Assembly (NCBI GenBank): GCA_020080175.1
Contig: JAGHQL010000187.1
Location: forward strand, 1-50,415
DNA: 50,415 nucleotides
Origin: Glutinoglossum americanum
Taxonomy: Eukaryota > Ascomycota > Geoglossomycetes > Geoglossales > Geoglossaceae
Reading direction: 5' to 3'
The notes beneath the pieces were generated by a model. It was not told the DNA's origin. It saw nothing but the letters and a program-made list of their open reading frames with translations, and did not search any database. The translations under genes and the position numbers were made by a program. Positions 34,178 to 44,733 of the stretch are shown one piece after another; the first letter of the stretch is position 1, and every line of letters begins with the position of its first letter.

Positions 34178-34684
34178 ATGATTCGACGGTGCAAGGCCAA
34201 GTTCATAAACATAACAAGGCCCTCCATTTCTATCATACCAACTGCGAGCTCCTTGGTGCCGGTCCTGTTGTCGACTATTTTGCGACGGTGGCGAACTGGG
34301 TGGGATCCCAATGACGTGATTAGTATTATTCTGGGCAACGGCGACCGCTCTCCAGTTTCCTCATTTGTAGAGCCTCTTCAGAAGTCAGATCTCGCATCCC
34401 TTGCGTACATTTCACCGAAGGTTCCGATGAGACTTGATGACTGGCCCACTATTGAAAAGCTGATTGATTCAAGTGAGAAAAACCAAACTTCTACTGTCAG
34501 CTTCATTATGGGGTTTAAGCTTAATTATTTTCCATTAGGCAAGCGCGTCATCATCTCCATGGACTACAAAGCAGACCAAACCCGCATACCCTACGTCCTT
34601 GACCAGTTCTCCCAGCTTTGGGAGACTCCGTTTAGTCCCACTAACCATTCCTTCCCTTGCAATTACGATCGATCCCCAAGCTGA
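34178..34684 (+). CDS. Hypothetical protein, possible fragment
   Basis: Open frame of 168 codons from an ATG at 34178. It has normal amino-acid balance (WDPNDVISIILGNGDRSP, MRLDDWPTIEKLIDSSEK) and no signal peptide or membrane helix. I do not recognise a family. A coding origin is suggested by length and composition, in a zone where other open frames are broken. It may be an internal exon or a truncated gene. Confidence 0.35.
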   Translation: MIRRCKAKFINITRPSISIIPTASSLVPVLLSTILRRWRTGWDPNDVISIILGNGDRSPVSSFVEPLQKSDLASLAYISPKVPMRLDDWPTIEKLIDSSEKNQTSTVSFIMGFKLNYFPLGKRVIISMDYKADQTRIPYVLDQFSQLWETPFSPTNHSFPCNYDRSPS

Positions 34685-35883
34685 CTGACAGCCGGGCAAT
34701 GGACAACATGTACATCGCAAGCCACAATCTTTAACGCACAGTTAATTCGGACCTTAAAAATTGAATTGCTCTTTCCGCATATACTATTATTACTTATAAC
34801 CAATGGAATGAAGGGTTACGGGAGTTTAGGGAGGGCGATGTCCACCTATTGGCTAACCAAGGTTACCAGAGGCTTCGAATCGCCCACCAAATGTCCTCCC
34901 AGTAGATTTCTATGGATTTGGCTCTGGTTCTGTTTTTGAAGTTGCTGCAAGGGCAAATGGCATTACCTATTCTGGAAAATACTGTAATATATGGGGTAAT
35001 TCTAATCCGAAATTGGGTTCTTGTGTTGAATAGGGTATAGATATGAATACAAGAGCTTTGCGATTATACTATCGATGTAAACTTGCTTGTCTGAACCAAA
35101 ATAGTTCTATTGCGAAAAGTTCCTGTATTTTTAGACTGTTAATAGGCAGTATCTGGATAGAACTCATTCCAGCCCCCCTGTTATATGCCTACTACCTCTT
35201 CTCTAATGAGGTAGAGACATAAACCACTAGGCGGCAGGGTAAAGCGACGATACTTTGGTAACAGCCTAGTGGGCTTGAAGGGTATAGTTCGACTAAAATC
35301 GACAGTAGAACGCCCAAAACAGAGGTCCTAGTGGTAACGTTTTCCTATACGTTTTTGCCACCAAGAACCGTGTCGCTGCCTGTTACACTCGATTTATAGA
35401 GATAGGCAAATTTGTTCCTTATTAATTTGTATATGAAGCAGCATTGGGATGCTCCACCTGCAGCAGCGCCTTCGGTTGCCTGGGGTCCCTGTGACATGGC
35501 GGCCCCAGCAATTTTCTGCTTAAATTAAAGGACATGGGGTCCGCCCTGATAGATCTACTTGGAGTTGCGCCCCTCATTCTGGGTTTGCTGACACCTCGTG
35601 AAAAGCCAACACCTTCTCCGTTGGGCAATTATTCTCCGGCATTAACGATGGCTCACTAATAGTCGTGCTGGGTTGCCCGCCGAGTTAATTTCCAAATCCC
35701 TTCCATCTACTGTCCCCGTCCAGGTGGAGGATTGCCACCGTGGATTCATGAAACTTCCCCGAAGGTTTGTAACCAGGATTAAGGGCTAAATCTGACATCG
35801 CCCGAATCAACTATATATCCGTCATTTAGCCAAGGTATCTAGAGACGACCAAGGGATGAAATTATCCCCCCGCCAGCGTCGCC
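34685..35883. other. Intergenic, nothing recognised
   Basis: About 1.2 kb, AT-rich to 35400 then mixed. Short frames only. No element ends found. Confidence 0.4.
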
Positions 35884-36888
35884 ATGATTACTACGGCGTC
35901 ATCTGGCTTCCCCCCTCCCTTATCGACCTACTTTGATCCACCGCTTTCTTGTTTCCAGCATCTCACTCTCTCGTTTGTCCCTTCGTACATACCCTCACCG
36001 ACACCGGCATCAGTTTCGGCGCAAACCGGACAATTTGTCCAGCCTGCTTTCGCTGATCGGCGCGAATGCTTCCCAAGTGGGTTTCTCGGGAGCGTTTACT
36101 ATGGGCCTGCGAACTACTATTCCCCTGGCATGTGCCCGATGGGTTATACTAGCGGCTGCGAACCCACCTTGCCGAATACTGTAGATGCCGTGAAGACGGG
36201 AGAGTCGGCATGGCAGTGTTGTCTGAGGTAAGGGAGCAGATATGCTTAGTCAACCGTTGATGGCCGTTTTTCTGAGCCTGCGTCGGATATTACTGACCGA
36301 AGCCGAAGTGGCTACACTTGCGACCCGTACTCGTACAATATCTGCAACAGCGCCATCCGAGGCAAAGCCACAATTACGGTTGCTCCTGACGGCGATACGG
36401 TTACCCAGTGGCAAACAATCACACTCCCAAACTCAAACGGCGACTACAACCTCTTCGGTGAACGACAAACCGAGGCCCATGCTCCAGCCATACAGATAAG
36501 ATTCCAGAGCTCAGATACGCCCCTAGCGCCCTATACACCCCCCACTCGTACCACCACTATGTCTACGGCTCCGGGCACCAACGCCTCACTGCTCTCCGCG
36601 ACTGCAAACATGCCACCACCTGGGCGGCTATCAAGAGGCATCAGAGTCGCCCTTGGGGTCGCAACCCCAGTCGCAGTCTTACTCTTTTTTGCTGGGGTCT
36701 TAGTCGGGTATTGTTGGCGAGGGTCTCGACAGCGAGGACAACAGCAGGTAGGGGGTTCTATCGAATATGCAATACAAGAGGTGTCAGGGGAACAGGAGCA
36801 GAGCGATATGCAGGGCGAGGGGTGGGAGAGGCGGGGGGGCACCATAGGAGAAGTGGCGGCATGGGGGCCAGTGTACGAGGCACCTTAG
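35884..36888 (+). CDS. Fungal single-pass membrane protein of unknown function
   Basis: Two exons, 35884-36227 and 36309-36888, give 307 residues. The 81-bp intron closes in phase 2 and restores the motif CCLSGYTCDP. The protein matches a widespread fungal layout that I know only as hypothetical: an N-terminal FPPPLSTYFDPPLSCF-like segment, a Cys-rich stretch (ECFPSGF, YYSPGMCPMGYTSGCEP, WQCCLSGYTC), then APAIQIRFQSSD, a Ser/Thr/Pro linker, one helix (VALGVATPVAVLLFFAGVLV) and a cytosolic tail rich in Glu and Gln. There is no classical signal peptide; in this family the single helix may act as signal anchor. Probably plasma membrane or wall sensing, by analogy only. It is intact although flanked by pseudogenes. 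Confidence 0.75.
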
Positions 36889-37577
36889 AGTAGGGCTCTA
36901 TATGCTTATTTACCTAGTAGGCAATTGGGGTGGCCGGGCACGAACCCTTCCATTGGGTATTATACACCCAGTGTCCGTTCTCATCGCTCAGCATTTAACA
37001 TAGATCTCCACCCTTTCCCATACCATCCCGAAATTCTGCTTGGGTAGCTAAGTGGTTTTCTGTGAGCTCACCCGGCCTCTCTCATCGAGGCCGGATTAGG
37101 TTCGGACTTCCTCTGCTTTACCTTGGTCATTCCGGGGTAGAACCACCACACCCCATTTGAGAAGACGTCATTCTAAGCCGACTGGGGTAATTTAAGATCC
37201 AAACCAGGGCAATTTACCTCCTTTAAGCTTTAAAGGGGAATATGGAATTTTATCCGTTCGCACGTCGAAACTTTCCCGCCGCGCATTGACTGCACGACGA
37301 AGCCATCTCAGCCCGCCACTGAAATTTCCTCGAAGGCTAGCGCACGACAAACCCGATTCGGAACCCCGGCCCCGCCATGGCGCACCAGAAGTAGCTGAGC
37401 TGGATCATTCTACTCAGTTATCACTGTGCACCTTGAGGCACTCTTTTAGCTTGCTGTAATGGCCCTTGACTTTCTTGTTCTAGTAGCTTCGTACCGCCAT
37501 AGAGCTCCCACTCCGTCTTTTAACTTGCCTGTCCTAACAATCTATTCTCCCCCAGTCGAGAAGAACCCCACACAAAA
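36889..37577. other. Intergenic region
   Basis: About 0.7 kb upstream of the laccase pseudogene, so it may be its dead promoter. Nothing else recognised. Confidence 0.4.
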
Positions 37578-39891
37578 ATGGGTTTGCTCGCACGTTTCTG
37601 GGACTTATGTCTATCCCTTTCCTGTCTATACAGTGCCTGTGACCATCAAGTTCCCTTTGCTCTGCAGGAAAGTGCGCTAGCAAAAAGATGCGTGAATTCC
37701 CCCCTGAACCGGACTTGCCGGAGTGGTAGCTTTGGTATTTGGACGGACTACGAGAAACATGTGCCTTACACTGGAAAAGTGAAAGAGGTAAGGGTCCCTC
37801 CTCTTTCCTCTACTTGCGCGTTGAGAATCGGCGTAATGCGGTACCATAACCTCTCGGTGCACTTTAACCATCGCGAAAGGCACGATCGACCCAGATGGGT
37901 ACTCCTTTGATGCCATGCTCATCAACCAGCGATATCCGGGTCCCACAATCGAGGCGGATTGGGGCGACACCATAAGTAAGAATATCCCTTACTATAGGCT
38001 ATCTTACAGGGGGTCTGACATCGGATAGAAGTGACGGTGTTTAATAACCTAACAAACTACAACGGAACATCGATTCATTGGCATGGCGTTCGACAGCATA
38101 ATACAAACTGGCAAGACGGCGTGACTGGTGTCACTCAGTGCCCGATTCCGGTGAGGATTATTCAGACCAAACAAACACCCGCGGTCCAGCAGGTTCGGCA
38201 TTTACCTAGCCATCGGATAGCCTAATTGCAGCTACACGTACGAGTTTAACGCCACCCAGTATGGAGTTTCATGGTACCATAGTCATTTTAGTTTGCAATG
38301 TAAGCCTACTACGATTGTTCTTTCTCCAGAAGCAAGCTGACCAGTCGTATCAGATCCGGATGGTGTTGTTGGTAAGCAATGGGCCTTTCCTTTGTCTAAC
38401 ATCCTGGCGATTTGTTTCTATGAATTTCGAATCCTCTTTAAGAGGTCCTAGGGTTATCTTGAGAGTTTGCCGCCTTGACTACAAAGTTAGGTGTGATGTT
38501 AACACTAGGAAACACTAATTAGGTGCCCTCAAAATCAACGGACCCACTTCAATGAACTACGATGCAGACCTTGGGCCTGTCTTGATAACAGACTGGTACC
38601 ACAAGGATGCATTCTTCCTCTTCCACTCTGAGTTGACCAGTAGTCTACAGTCCCCGGACTCCAACCTTACGAACGGCAAGGGTGTCTACCATTGCTGTTC
38701 AAGTAAGGACTCTCCTGTATTCGATCCAAAGTGCACCGGCAACACGTCTCGCCATATCGCCTATTTTGATCAGGGCAAAACATACAAGCTCAGCATCGTG
38801 AGTACGGCGGCAGATATGCGCTTTACCTTCTGGATCGACAGGCACAACTTTAGCGTCGTCGGCACAGATTTCGTGCCTATCCATCCTTACAACACTAGCC
38901 CCATCAATGTGGCTATCGGGAAGATCGCGGATCGAACGCTTGATCTCGGGTCATTGGGCCTATGCTGATACTCCAATAGGTCAACGCTATGATATTATCG
39001 TCACCGCGAACGCCAGCCTAACCGCAGGGACGAATTTCTGGATGCATGCCCAAGCTTGTAATGACGTTTCACAAATCTCCACTTTAGGGATCGTCCGGTA
39101 CGACAACGAGTCGACGGCAGACCCAGTGATCCCCCCCCTGAGCAGAGTCTGCTATGGCTGCCTGGATGAGCCTCGCCAAAGCATGATTCCCATTGTAAAA
39201 CGGTACGTGGGGCGGTCGTTTAACGATTTCGAGAACCAATATCTCGATGCTGGCCTGCAGAGCTGGCCGGATCCCACCGTTAAAAATCGGACCTACACAA
39301 GTGGGTCCCGGGTATAGAGCCTTTCCAGATCAACTGGACTAGCCCAAGCCTCAAAATTATTACGTCGCAGAATGATACGACCTGCTCGGACTTCCCAGAC
39401 CCATATGACCCCATCCGCATTGAACTCAACCCTAAGGATGGTGGCTGGGTCTATTGGCTCATCCGAGGCAACTTGACCACCAAACAAAAGAGACCTACGC
39501 CCGCCATATACCTACATCGCACCCCATTCACCTCCACGGCCATGACTTTGCGATTCTAGCCCAGAGTAGCAATGACTAGGACCCTGATAACTTCGCCCTG
39601 GCGTTGGATAGCCCCGCTAGGAGAGATGCCGTCATGCTACCAACAAACGGTTACGTGATAATTGCATTTCGGGTGGACAATCCCGGTGCGTGGTTGATGC
39701 ATTGTCATATCGCCTAGCACGCAAGCTCGGGGCTCGCAGTGCAGTTTGTGGAGCAAGCGGACAAGATTGAGCCGCTCATGGAATCGGCGGGGGTGTTGCC
39801 AAGATTCAATAAGATGTGTGCGGATTGGGATAGCTGGTATTCTCAGCACAGCATACCTCAGAATGCGACGCAGGAGGATTCAGGGATCTAA
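37578..39891 (+). pseudogene. Laccase-like multicopper oxidase pseudogene
   Basis: Starts MGLLARFWDLCLSLSCLYSA (secretion signal) and ends ...NATQEDSGI-stop at 39891. All four copper motifs survive: [31 protein letters not shown] and LMHCHIA. Several introns still read correctly: at 37974-38030 with acceptor GATAG, at about 38151-38220 giving [13 protein letters not shown], and two small ones before GALKINGP. Damage: a one-base shift near 37865 before TIAKGTIDPDG; loss of a GT donor near 38920 (GGGAAG where GGTAAG is expected) before QRYDIIVTANAS; an extra CA near 39298 before the WV.G.EPFQINW block; a shift near 39488 before HPIHLHG; and two CAG-to-TAG stops near 39578 and 39716. The gene would have been a secreted phenol oxidase. 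The stops are C-to-T changes, as in RIP. Confidence 0.85.
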
Positions 39892-40344
39892 TCGCCAGGG
39901 ACACCTAGCACCGCTAGAGGAATGCCTTGAATATGAGATTTAAGAGATCGCTGAGCGCTTTGAAGGCTAGCGGAATATCCGTCTAGGGGATATTTATTTC
40001 CAATTACAAGCAAATGCATAATCGATCCACAATTTTATAAGCCTAATTCAGGGGGTAAGGTATGCATGGGATCTCGAGGTTGCGTGATGGTGGACAATTT
40101 ATAACTACTTTCGCTTTGCTTAATACATGTGATGAACCTTAGGTTAAATTATAATCGTTGTTTGTAGGGAACCACCAGTGTAGTCAGTGGCTACGTACAT
40201 TAGCAATTGTGACGAGCTAAGATGCGTTACATACTAACATTAGCCATGTGATTTTGCGGGCGAGGATTCGCTCAAGGCAAGATTTTTAGTATTAGCTCCT
40301 TACAATTACTTCGACAACAACACCTCTACTACAGAGCGGAGTTG
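39892..40344. other. Intergenic region
   Basis: About 0.45 kb, AT-rich, nothing recognised. Confidence 0.4.
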
Positions 40345-41630
40345 AGGGTCAAAAGTTTTGGAACACCTGCGGAGCGACCTCTCCAACAATTTGTCTAGAC
40401 TACGTCACTAATTGCCCCACATCTAGTAGGATTATGATTTTTTTTTCAGGGATATACTTGCACCCAGCCCCAATGATTTAGCTATGCTTATGGTCACGAG
40501 GATGCAGCAAGCAGCTCCTAGAATGCGAATGAGAGTCCCTGGTAACAGTTCACGAACAGTTAGTAAGGTTCTAGACATAGCAGCAGAGCAGAGGGGGGAC
40601 GGATGGTTACTCAAGTGTAAGCAAACAAGTGAGTAAGGCGCAGGCTATCGCTGTATCATGTGGGACTAGAGTGGAGGGGGCCTAGCAGGCCTTGGAAACG
40701 ATGGCGAAAGTAATTATGGCTATTCCGCACAGCTAGTATATAGTTTAAAAATCTAGCTAACCCCTTGGAAGTGGTTAACTACATGGTGATAGACAAATAC
40801 TATTATTCAATAGGGTTATGAAACTCGGATTACAGATGGGTGATACGTAAGGGCATGGGTCACCCGTCGGCTCGGGGAAGAATGGGATGAAACTATTGTG
40901 GATGTGCTGTGGCGCTACCACATGGAAACTTTGCTGACGATCCCACCAACACATAAGGTGCCCGGCAGCACCCGCGCTCGTAGGAATTCTCTTCTAGCTA
41001 GCGAGTCGTTATAATACAATTGATTTTATCTACGCTTGTGAGCCTGTGTGTTCGTGTCCTCGTAGCGGCGTCTGGTGACGTCATACATACCGAGCCCACA
41101 CCATTCTACGAGAATCGCCATAGCTCAACAATAGAAACCTGTATTGTAGACAAAGGACAAGGGAACCCACGCTAGATATTTTGGGCTTGCTTTTCAGAAG
41201 ATAGAAAGGGCCTAGGTTTTTCGGGAAAAAGATTAAGAATCGATTGATGCAGAGTCCTATATGACTCATACAACCTCTATCATTCATCGATGGACTCATG
41301 TATTCATGTATTCTAAGCTTCAAGTAATGCAAGGTGGGGCCCCAGGACATGCAGTAGGAGCAGCGCTACAGGAATTCAAAGAGAGAGAGGCGGATTTGAT
41401 TTATTGGCCTCCTTACTCCAGATTCGAACCCTATCGAATGAGTCTGGTATATCATGAAAAATTACATCCAAGAAGCTTTCCCTGGAAAAATGATACACGA
41501 TCAGCTACGGCATGCAGTAGAGGAGGCTCGGGATGCAATTACTAAGGCAAAGCTGAAGGAATTAATTGATAGAATGCATGATCGATGTCGGGCTGTTATT
41601 GACGCTGAGGGTAAATTTGTCCTATATTGA
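40345..41630 (+). mobile_element. Degenerate Tc1/mariner-type DNA transposon
   Basis: The left end is marked by AGGGTCAAAAGTTTTGGAAC at 40345, a typical Tc1-like terminal sequence. The right half, from about 41170, holds transposase remains: FWACFSED near 41180, then VMQGGAPGHAVGAALQEFKE, DLIYWPPYS and, after a one-base shift, DSNPIE-stop-VWYIMKNYIQEA and a C-terminal KELIDRMHDRCRAVIDAEG ending at 41630. In live relatives the first block reads QDNAPGHA and the second YSPDLNPIE, so two of the three catalytic acids are gone or shifted. No matching right terminal repeat was found after 41630. The 5' half of the transposase is unreadable. Confidence 0.7.
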
Positions 41631-42030
41631 ATTTTTATGTATGAAATAAAGCGGCATTAAAACGAGCCATGTGGCCAGGCACGGCCAGCAGCTAAGACAT
41701 TTAACTAACCCCTTGCGCCTCCGCAGCAGTACTCTAGAGCGTTACGAGCTCGGCTCGGGGCTGTGCCACCGCCGTGTTTGTGGTGGGCGAGAACTGGCGA
41801 GTCTCTTGGCGCTTCGCGGATGAATGTATCGCCCAGTTATGTGAATTGCGCCTTGCCAGCAACAATATCCGTTTGATGTCTCAGGCTGACCTCCACTACT
41901 GAAATAAGGCGGTTACCAGTGAGCAAGGCTCTACCTATGGCATATATAACCCAATAACTACGCCCGGCCGGCTTGCCACTACTTCTCGCTTGGATACGTG
42001 GAGAGCTCTCCAACCGCCATACTACAAACG
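41631..42030. other. Intergenic region upstream of the caspase-like gene
   Basis: About 0.4 kb, GC-richer than the transposon to its left, likely holding the promoter of the next gene. Nothing specific recognised. Confidence 0.4.
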
Positions 42031-43298
42031 ATGTCACAAACCCACCCAGACCCTAGCATTGCCACAGAAAATCCGGTGTTGACATTGCTGGATGAAGACC
42101 CAACCGAGACGGTCACTGACGCCGATGCATCGCCCACCGATGGGGACCGGGAGGACTTCACGTTAGAGTCATCCTTCAATGAAGCCGGTAACGACGCGTT
42201 GAACCTGCCAAACGGATACCCGAATGTCTCAGTTCTCCTCATTTCGTGGATCAAAGAGCTGGACCACCTTATGGTCGATGATGAAGTAAGCAAGTGCCCT
42301 GTCTGGGAAATTACCCGAGAAAATGCTAATGGTTCCCAGGTGAATCAATTGGAGGCGTTGCTCCGGGACACATTCGGGTTTGAGACAAAGAGGCTGCTCC
42401 TTCACACCGAAAAGGATCCACAACTCCAGCTCAATATGGACATGTCCGGCTTTGTGTATGAGCATGGGGGGCCTGGAAACCTATTAATCGTCTATTACGG
42501 CGGCCACGGAAGTAGTAATGATAACAAGGAGCTCTTTCTATCCGGGTAAGCTTGCCTACCCTAGATTTGTTCACCATCCAGAATGTTAACTCCTAGGACA
42601 GACGAACCAGACAAGACAACAAGATTGGAAACTATAAGGACCATGTCTGTTGGAACAAGGCGGAGGCGTCCAGCCTTATGGAATGCCAAGCGGATATCCT
42701 GGCGATCTTTGACTGTTGCTATGCAAGCGATATCCAACGTGCAGTTAACTCCTGCCCTAGGTCTTACGAAATCCTTGCCGCGTCGGGCCCAAGAAAGACC
42801 ACACCAAAACACGCCTTCACACCGAAACTCATTGAAGCGCTGAAAGAAATGGTAAAACAGCGCAAGGATGGGCACCGGATCTCATTCAATACACGGCAGT
42901 TGTGGCAAACAATCTGCAACAAACGCCCAGAAGACGAACAACCAGTTCTCTGGGACCGGCTTGGGAGTAGCCGTTTCATAAACATTTCGCCGGTGGATAA
43001 ACTTGAAATTCCAAAGACGCCTCTGCCCGACCTATCGGACACTATGGATCTTACACTCCACTTTACACTCACCAGTAAGCCGACTGAAGATCAAGTGAAG
43101 AAATTGGCACGGAGGCTTCCAAAGCCATTCACGAAAGCCGGCATGCGTGTATGCCGATTCCGCTGGGGGAACCTACGTCGATTTAATTGGGGTAGATCAA
43201 CGAGCCTGAGCCGTGTTGTTAGTCCCATCCTGTTTGCGAGTCGCATAGCTCGCAAATTTAAGGGAATAAGGGAGCGAAAGTCGATAGCTGAGATTTGA
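42031..43298 (+). CDS. Caspase-like cysteine peptidase (C14 fold)
   Basis: Exons 42031-42285, 42340-42545 and 42602-43298 give 385 residues. The start is the first ATG (MSQTHPDPS); the frame is open before it without an ATG. After an acidic N-terminal region of about 60 residues come the C14 landmarks: YPNVSVLLISW (first strand), VNQLEALLRDTFGFET, LLIVYYGGHGS with the catalytic His (about residue 141), ADILAIFDCCYASD with the catalytic Cys (about 193), and YEILAASGPRKTTPKHAFT. The second junction uses the CAG acceptor at 42601; the nearby CTAG acceptor would leave the wrong frame. A basic tail (RIARKFKGIRERK) ends the protein. It is shorter than NLR-caspase fusions and lacks the Pro/Gln prodomain of yeast-type metacaspase, so it resembles stand-alone fungal caspase-like proteins, perhaps in regulated cell death. 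Substrate unknown. Confidence 0.88.
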
Positions 43299-44086
43299 AG
43301 TCGGGCTGGTGCAGTGTATGTTCGGTTCTATCTACTTTACTATGCTGTACAGTGTCCGTTAGATACTCTATGAATTCTGGTTAGCTGGCCAGCGGGAGTT
43401 AAGATATTGCTTGAACCGTGAATAAGCCCAGCAGGAAATATCCACTTGGCCAGCCACCAAGCGACGATGTTGGGCTGTAGGTTGACGGGTTTAATTGTGT
43501 TGGCGAGCCAATAAACGCCCCCCGGCTTATGCTAACACCATGCAGAACACCTTAAAGGGTAACAGTCCGCCTCACTTTCGGATTTCCAAGAAATCGACCG
43601 CGGATAGGCACTACGCTACCCACCTCACCCACAGAAGTTGATTTGCCAACGATAGGCTAGTGTGAGAGACAAGACGCAAGGTAATCCAGATGCGGGTAGC
43701 GTAGCAAGGGACTTAATCATCAGCCGCAGTCTATAGGAAGGCGTTCTCGAGGCAGAAAATGCTCCGCCGCACCCACCTTTCCCTTCGGATCAGGCGCTGA
43801 GGCATCCATTTTTCTGCCTCAGGCACCACATCTTCGTAAACTATCCGACCGCGGTGTGCCAAGTCTGCTTCAAAATGTCGAGTAAAGGCGGAAAAGGAGA
43901 AGTGAGGCTGTTGTTGCGTGTTGCTACGCCGGCTGACCCGTCAAAAAGAGTTCCAGCACACCACCGTATCGATCCAGCGTGGATGAATGGAACCCCCAAC
44001 TGCAAAATGAGGTTCGTAACCTTGCCGCTAGCCCCTGCGTACTTTACGGAGTAGTACCGATGGCTGACTTATAAGCATAAATTAAG
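43299..44086. other. Intergenic region
   Basis: About 0.8 kb. A plus-strand open frame at 43854-44054 (66 codons) has no family signal but ends just before the SH3-like fragment and could be a degraded first exon of it. Otherwise nothing recognised. Confidence 0.35.
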
Positions 44087-44329
44087 GTGGTTGCGAAATT
44101 CGAAATCGGCGACGAAGTATGGGTGAAATTACGTGTGGGCGGGTTGCTTGTTGCCAACGATTATGAGGTTGCACAGAGGCGGAGATCCTCGGGCGTCTAT
44201 GAGTACAAATTAAGGGATCCAGCGAGCAATAAGCTCTACAAGGAAGGGCAATGGGTTAAGCAGGATAAACTCAGTGCGTCTAGGCTAGTTAGATCTCCAG
44301 CTGGCACTGTTTCAGGGCAAAATTTGTAA
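44087..44329 (+). CDS. Small SH3/tudor-like domain, partial or degraded gene
   Basis: Open frame of about 80 codons without its own ATG: VAKFEIGDEVWVKLRVGG, YEVAQRRRSSGVYEYKLRD and LYKEGQWVKQDKL. The rhythm (GD.VWV, then YEYKL, then G.WV...L) is that of small beta-barrel 'tuning' domains found in many short fungal hypothetical proteins. The ATG at 44060 is followed at once by a stop, so a short first exon, if any, was not found. It may be a final exon or a dead piece. Confidence 0.4.
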   Translation: MVAKFEIGDEVWVKLRVGGLLVANDYEVAQRRRSSGVYEYKLRDPASNKLYKEGQWVKQDKLSASRLVRSPAGTVSGQNL

Positions 44330-44733
44330 CACTGGATATGCCTGACGGGAGCCTGCTTAAATTGGGGGCGAATTAGCGTTATTCCCTTCCAACATTTTTC
44401 ATTTTTATCGGACTTTACAGGCCTATCCAGCTTTGTGAGGCGAAGGCCGACTTCTGAGCCTCCCAGGAATATTTAAGTTACTGAGCCTTTCCTCATAGTG
44501 TAAGATAGTGAGATAAACATATATCAAAAATATTTTCAGATTCCAAACGAGTAGCAATGGCTAACCCCCAAGAAATGTCCCTCCAAACTGGAGATGACTT
44601 CGTCATAGCCATGCCTGGGAACGCTTGTGCAGCAAGTGTAGCTTATTCGGGCAAGCAGTGTGGCGAGCAAAATGGTAGCGGGCAGGATTTCCCAACCGGT
44701 TAGCCTCCAGCTCTGACGCGTTAATGTAGGACG

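Noticed and set aside
40432-40614. 60-codon hydrophobic minus frame inside the Tc1-like remnant
   Set aside because: Short, inside a degenerate transposon, no homologous pattern.
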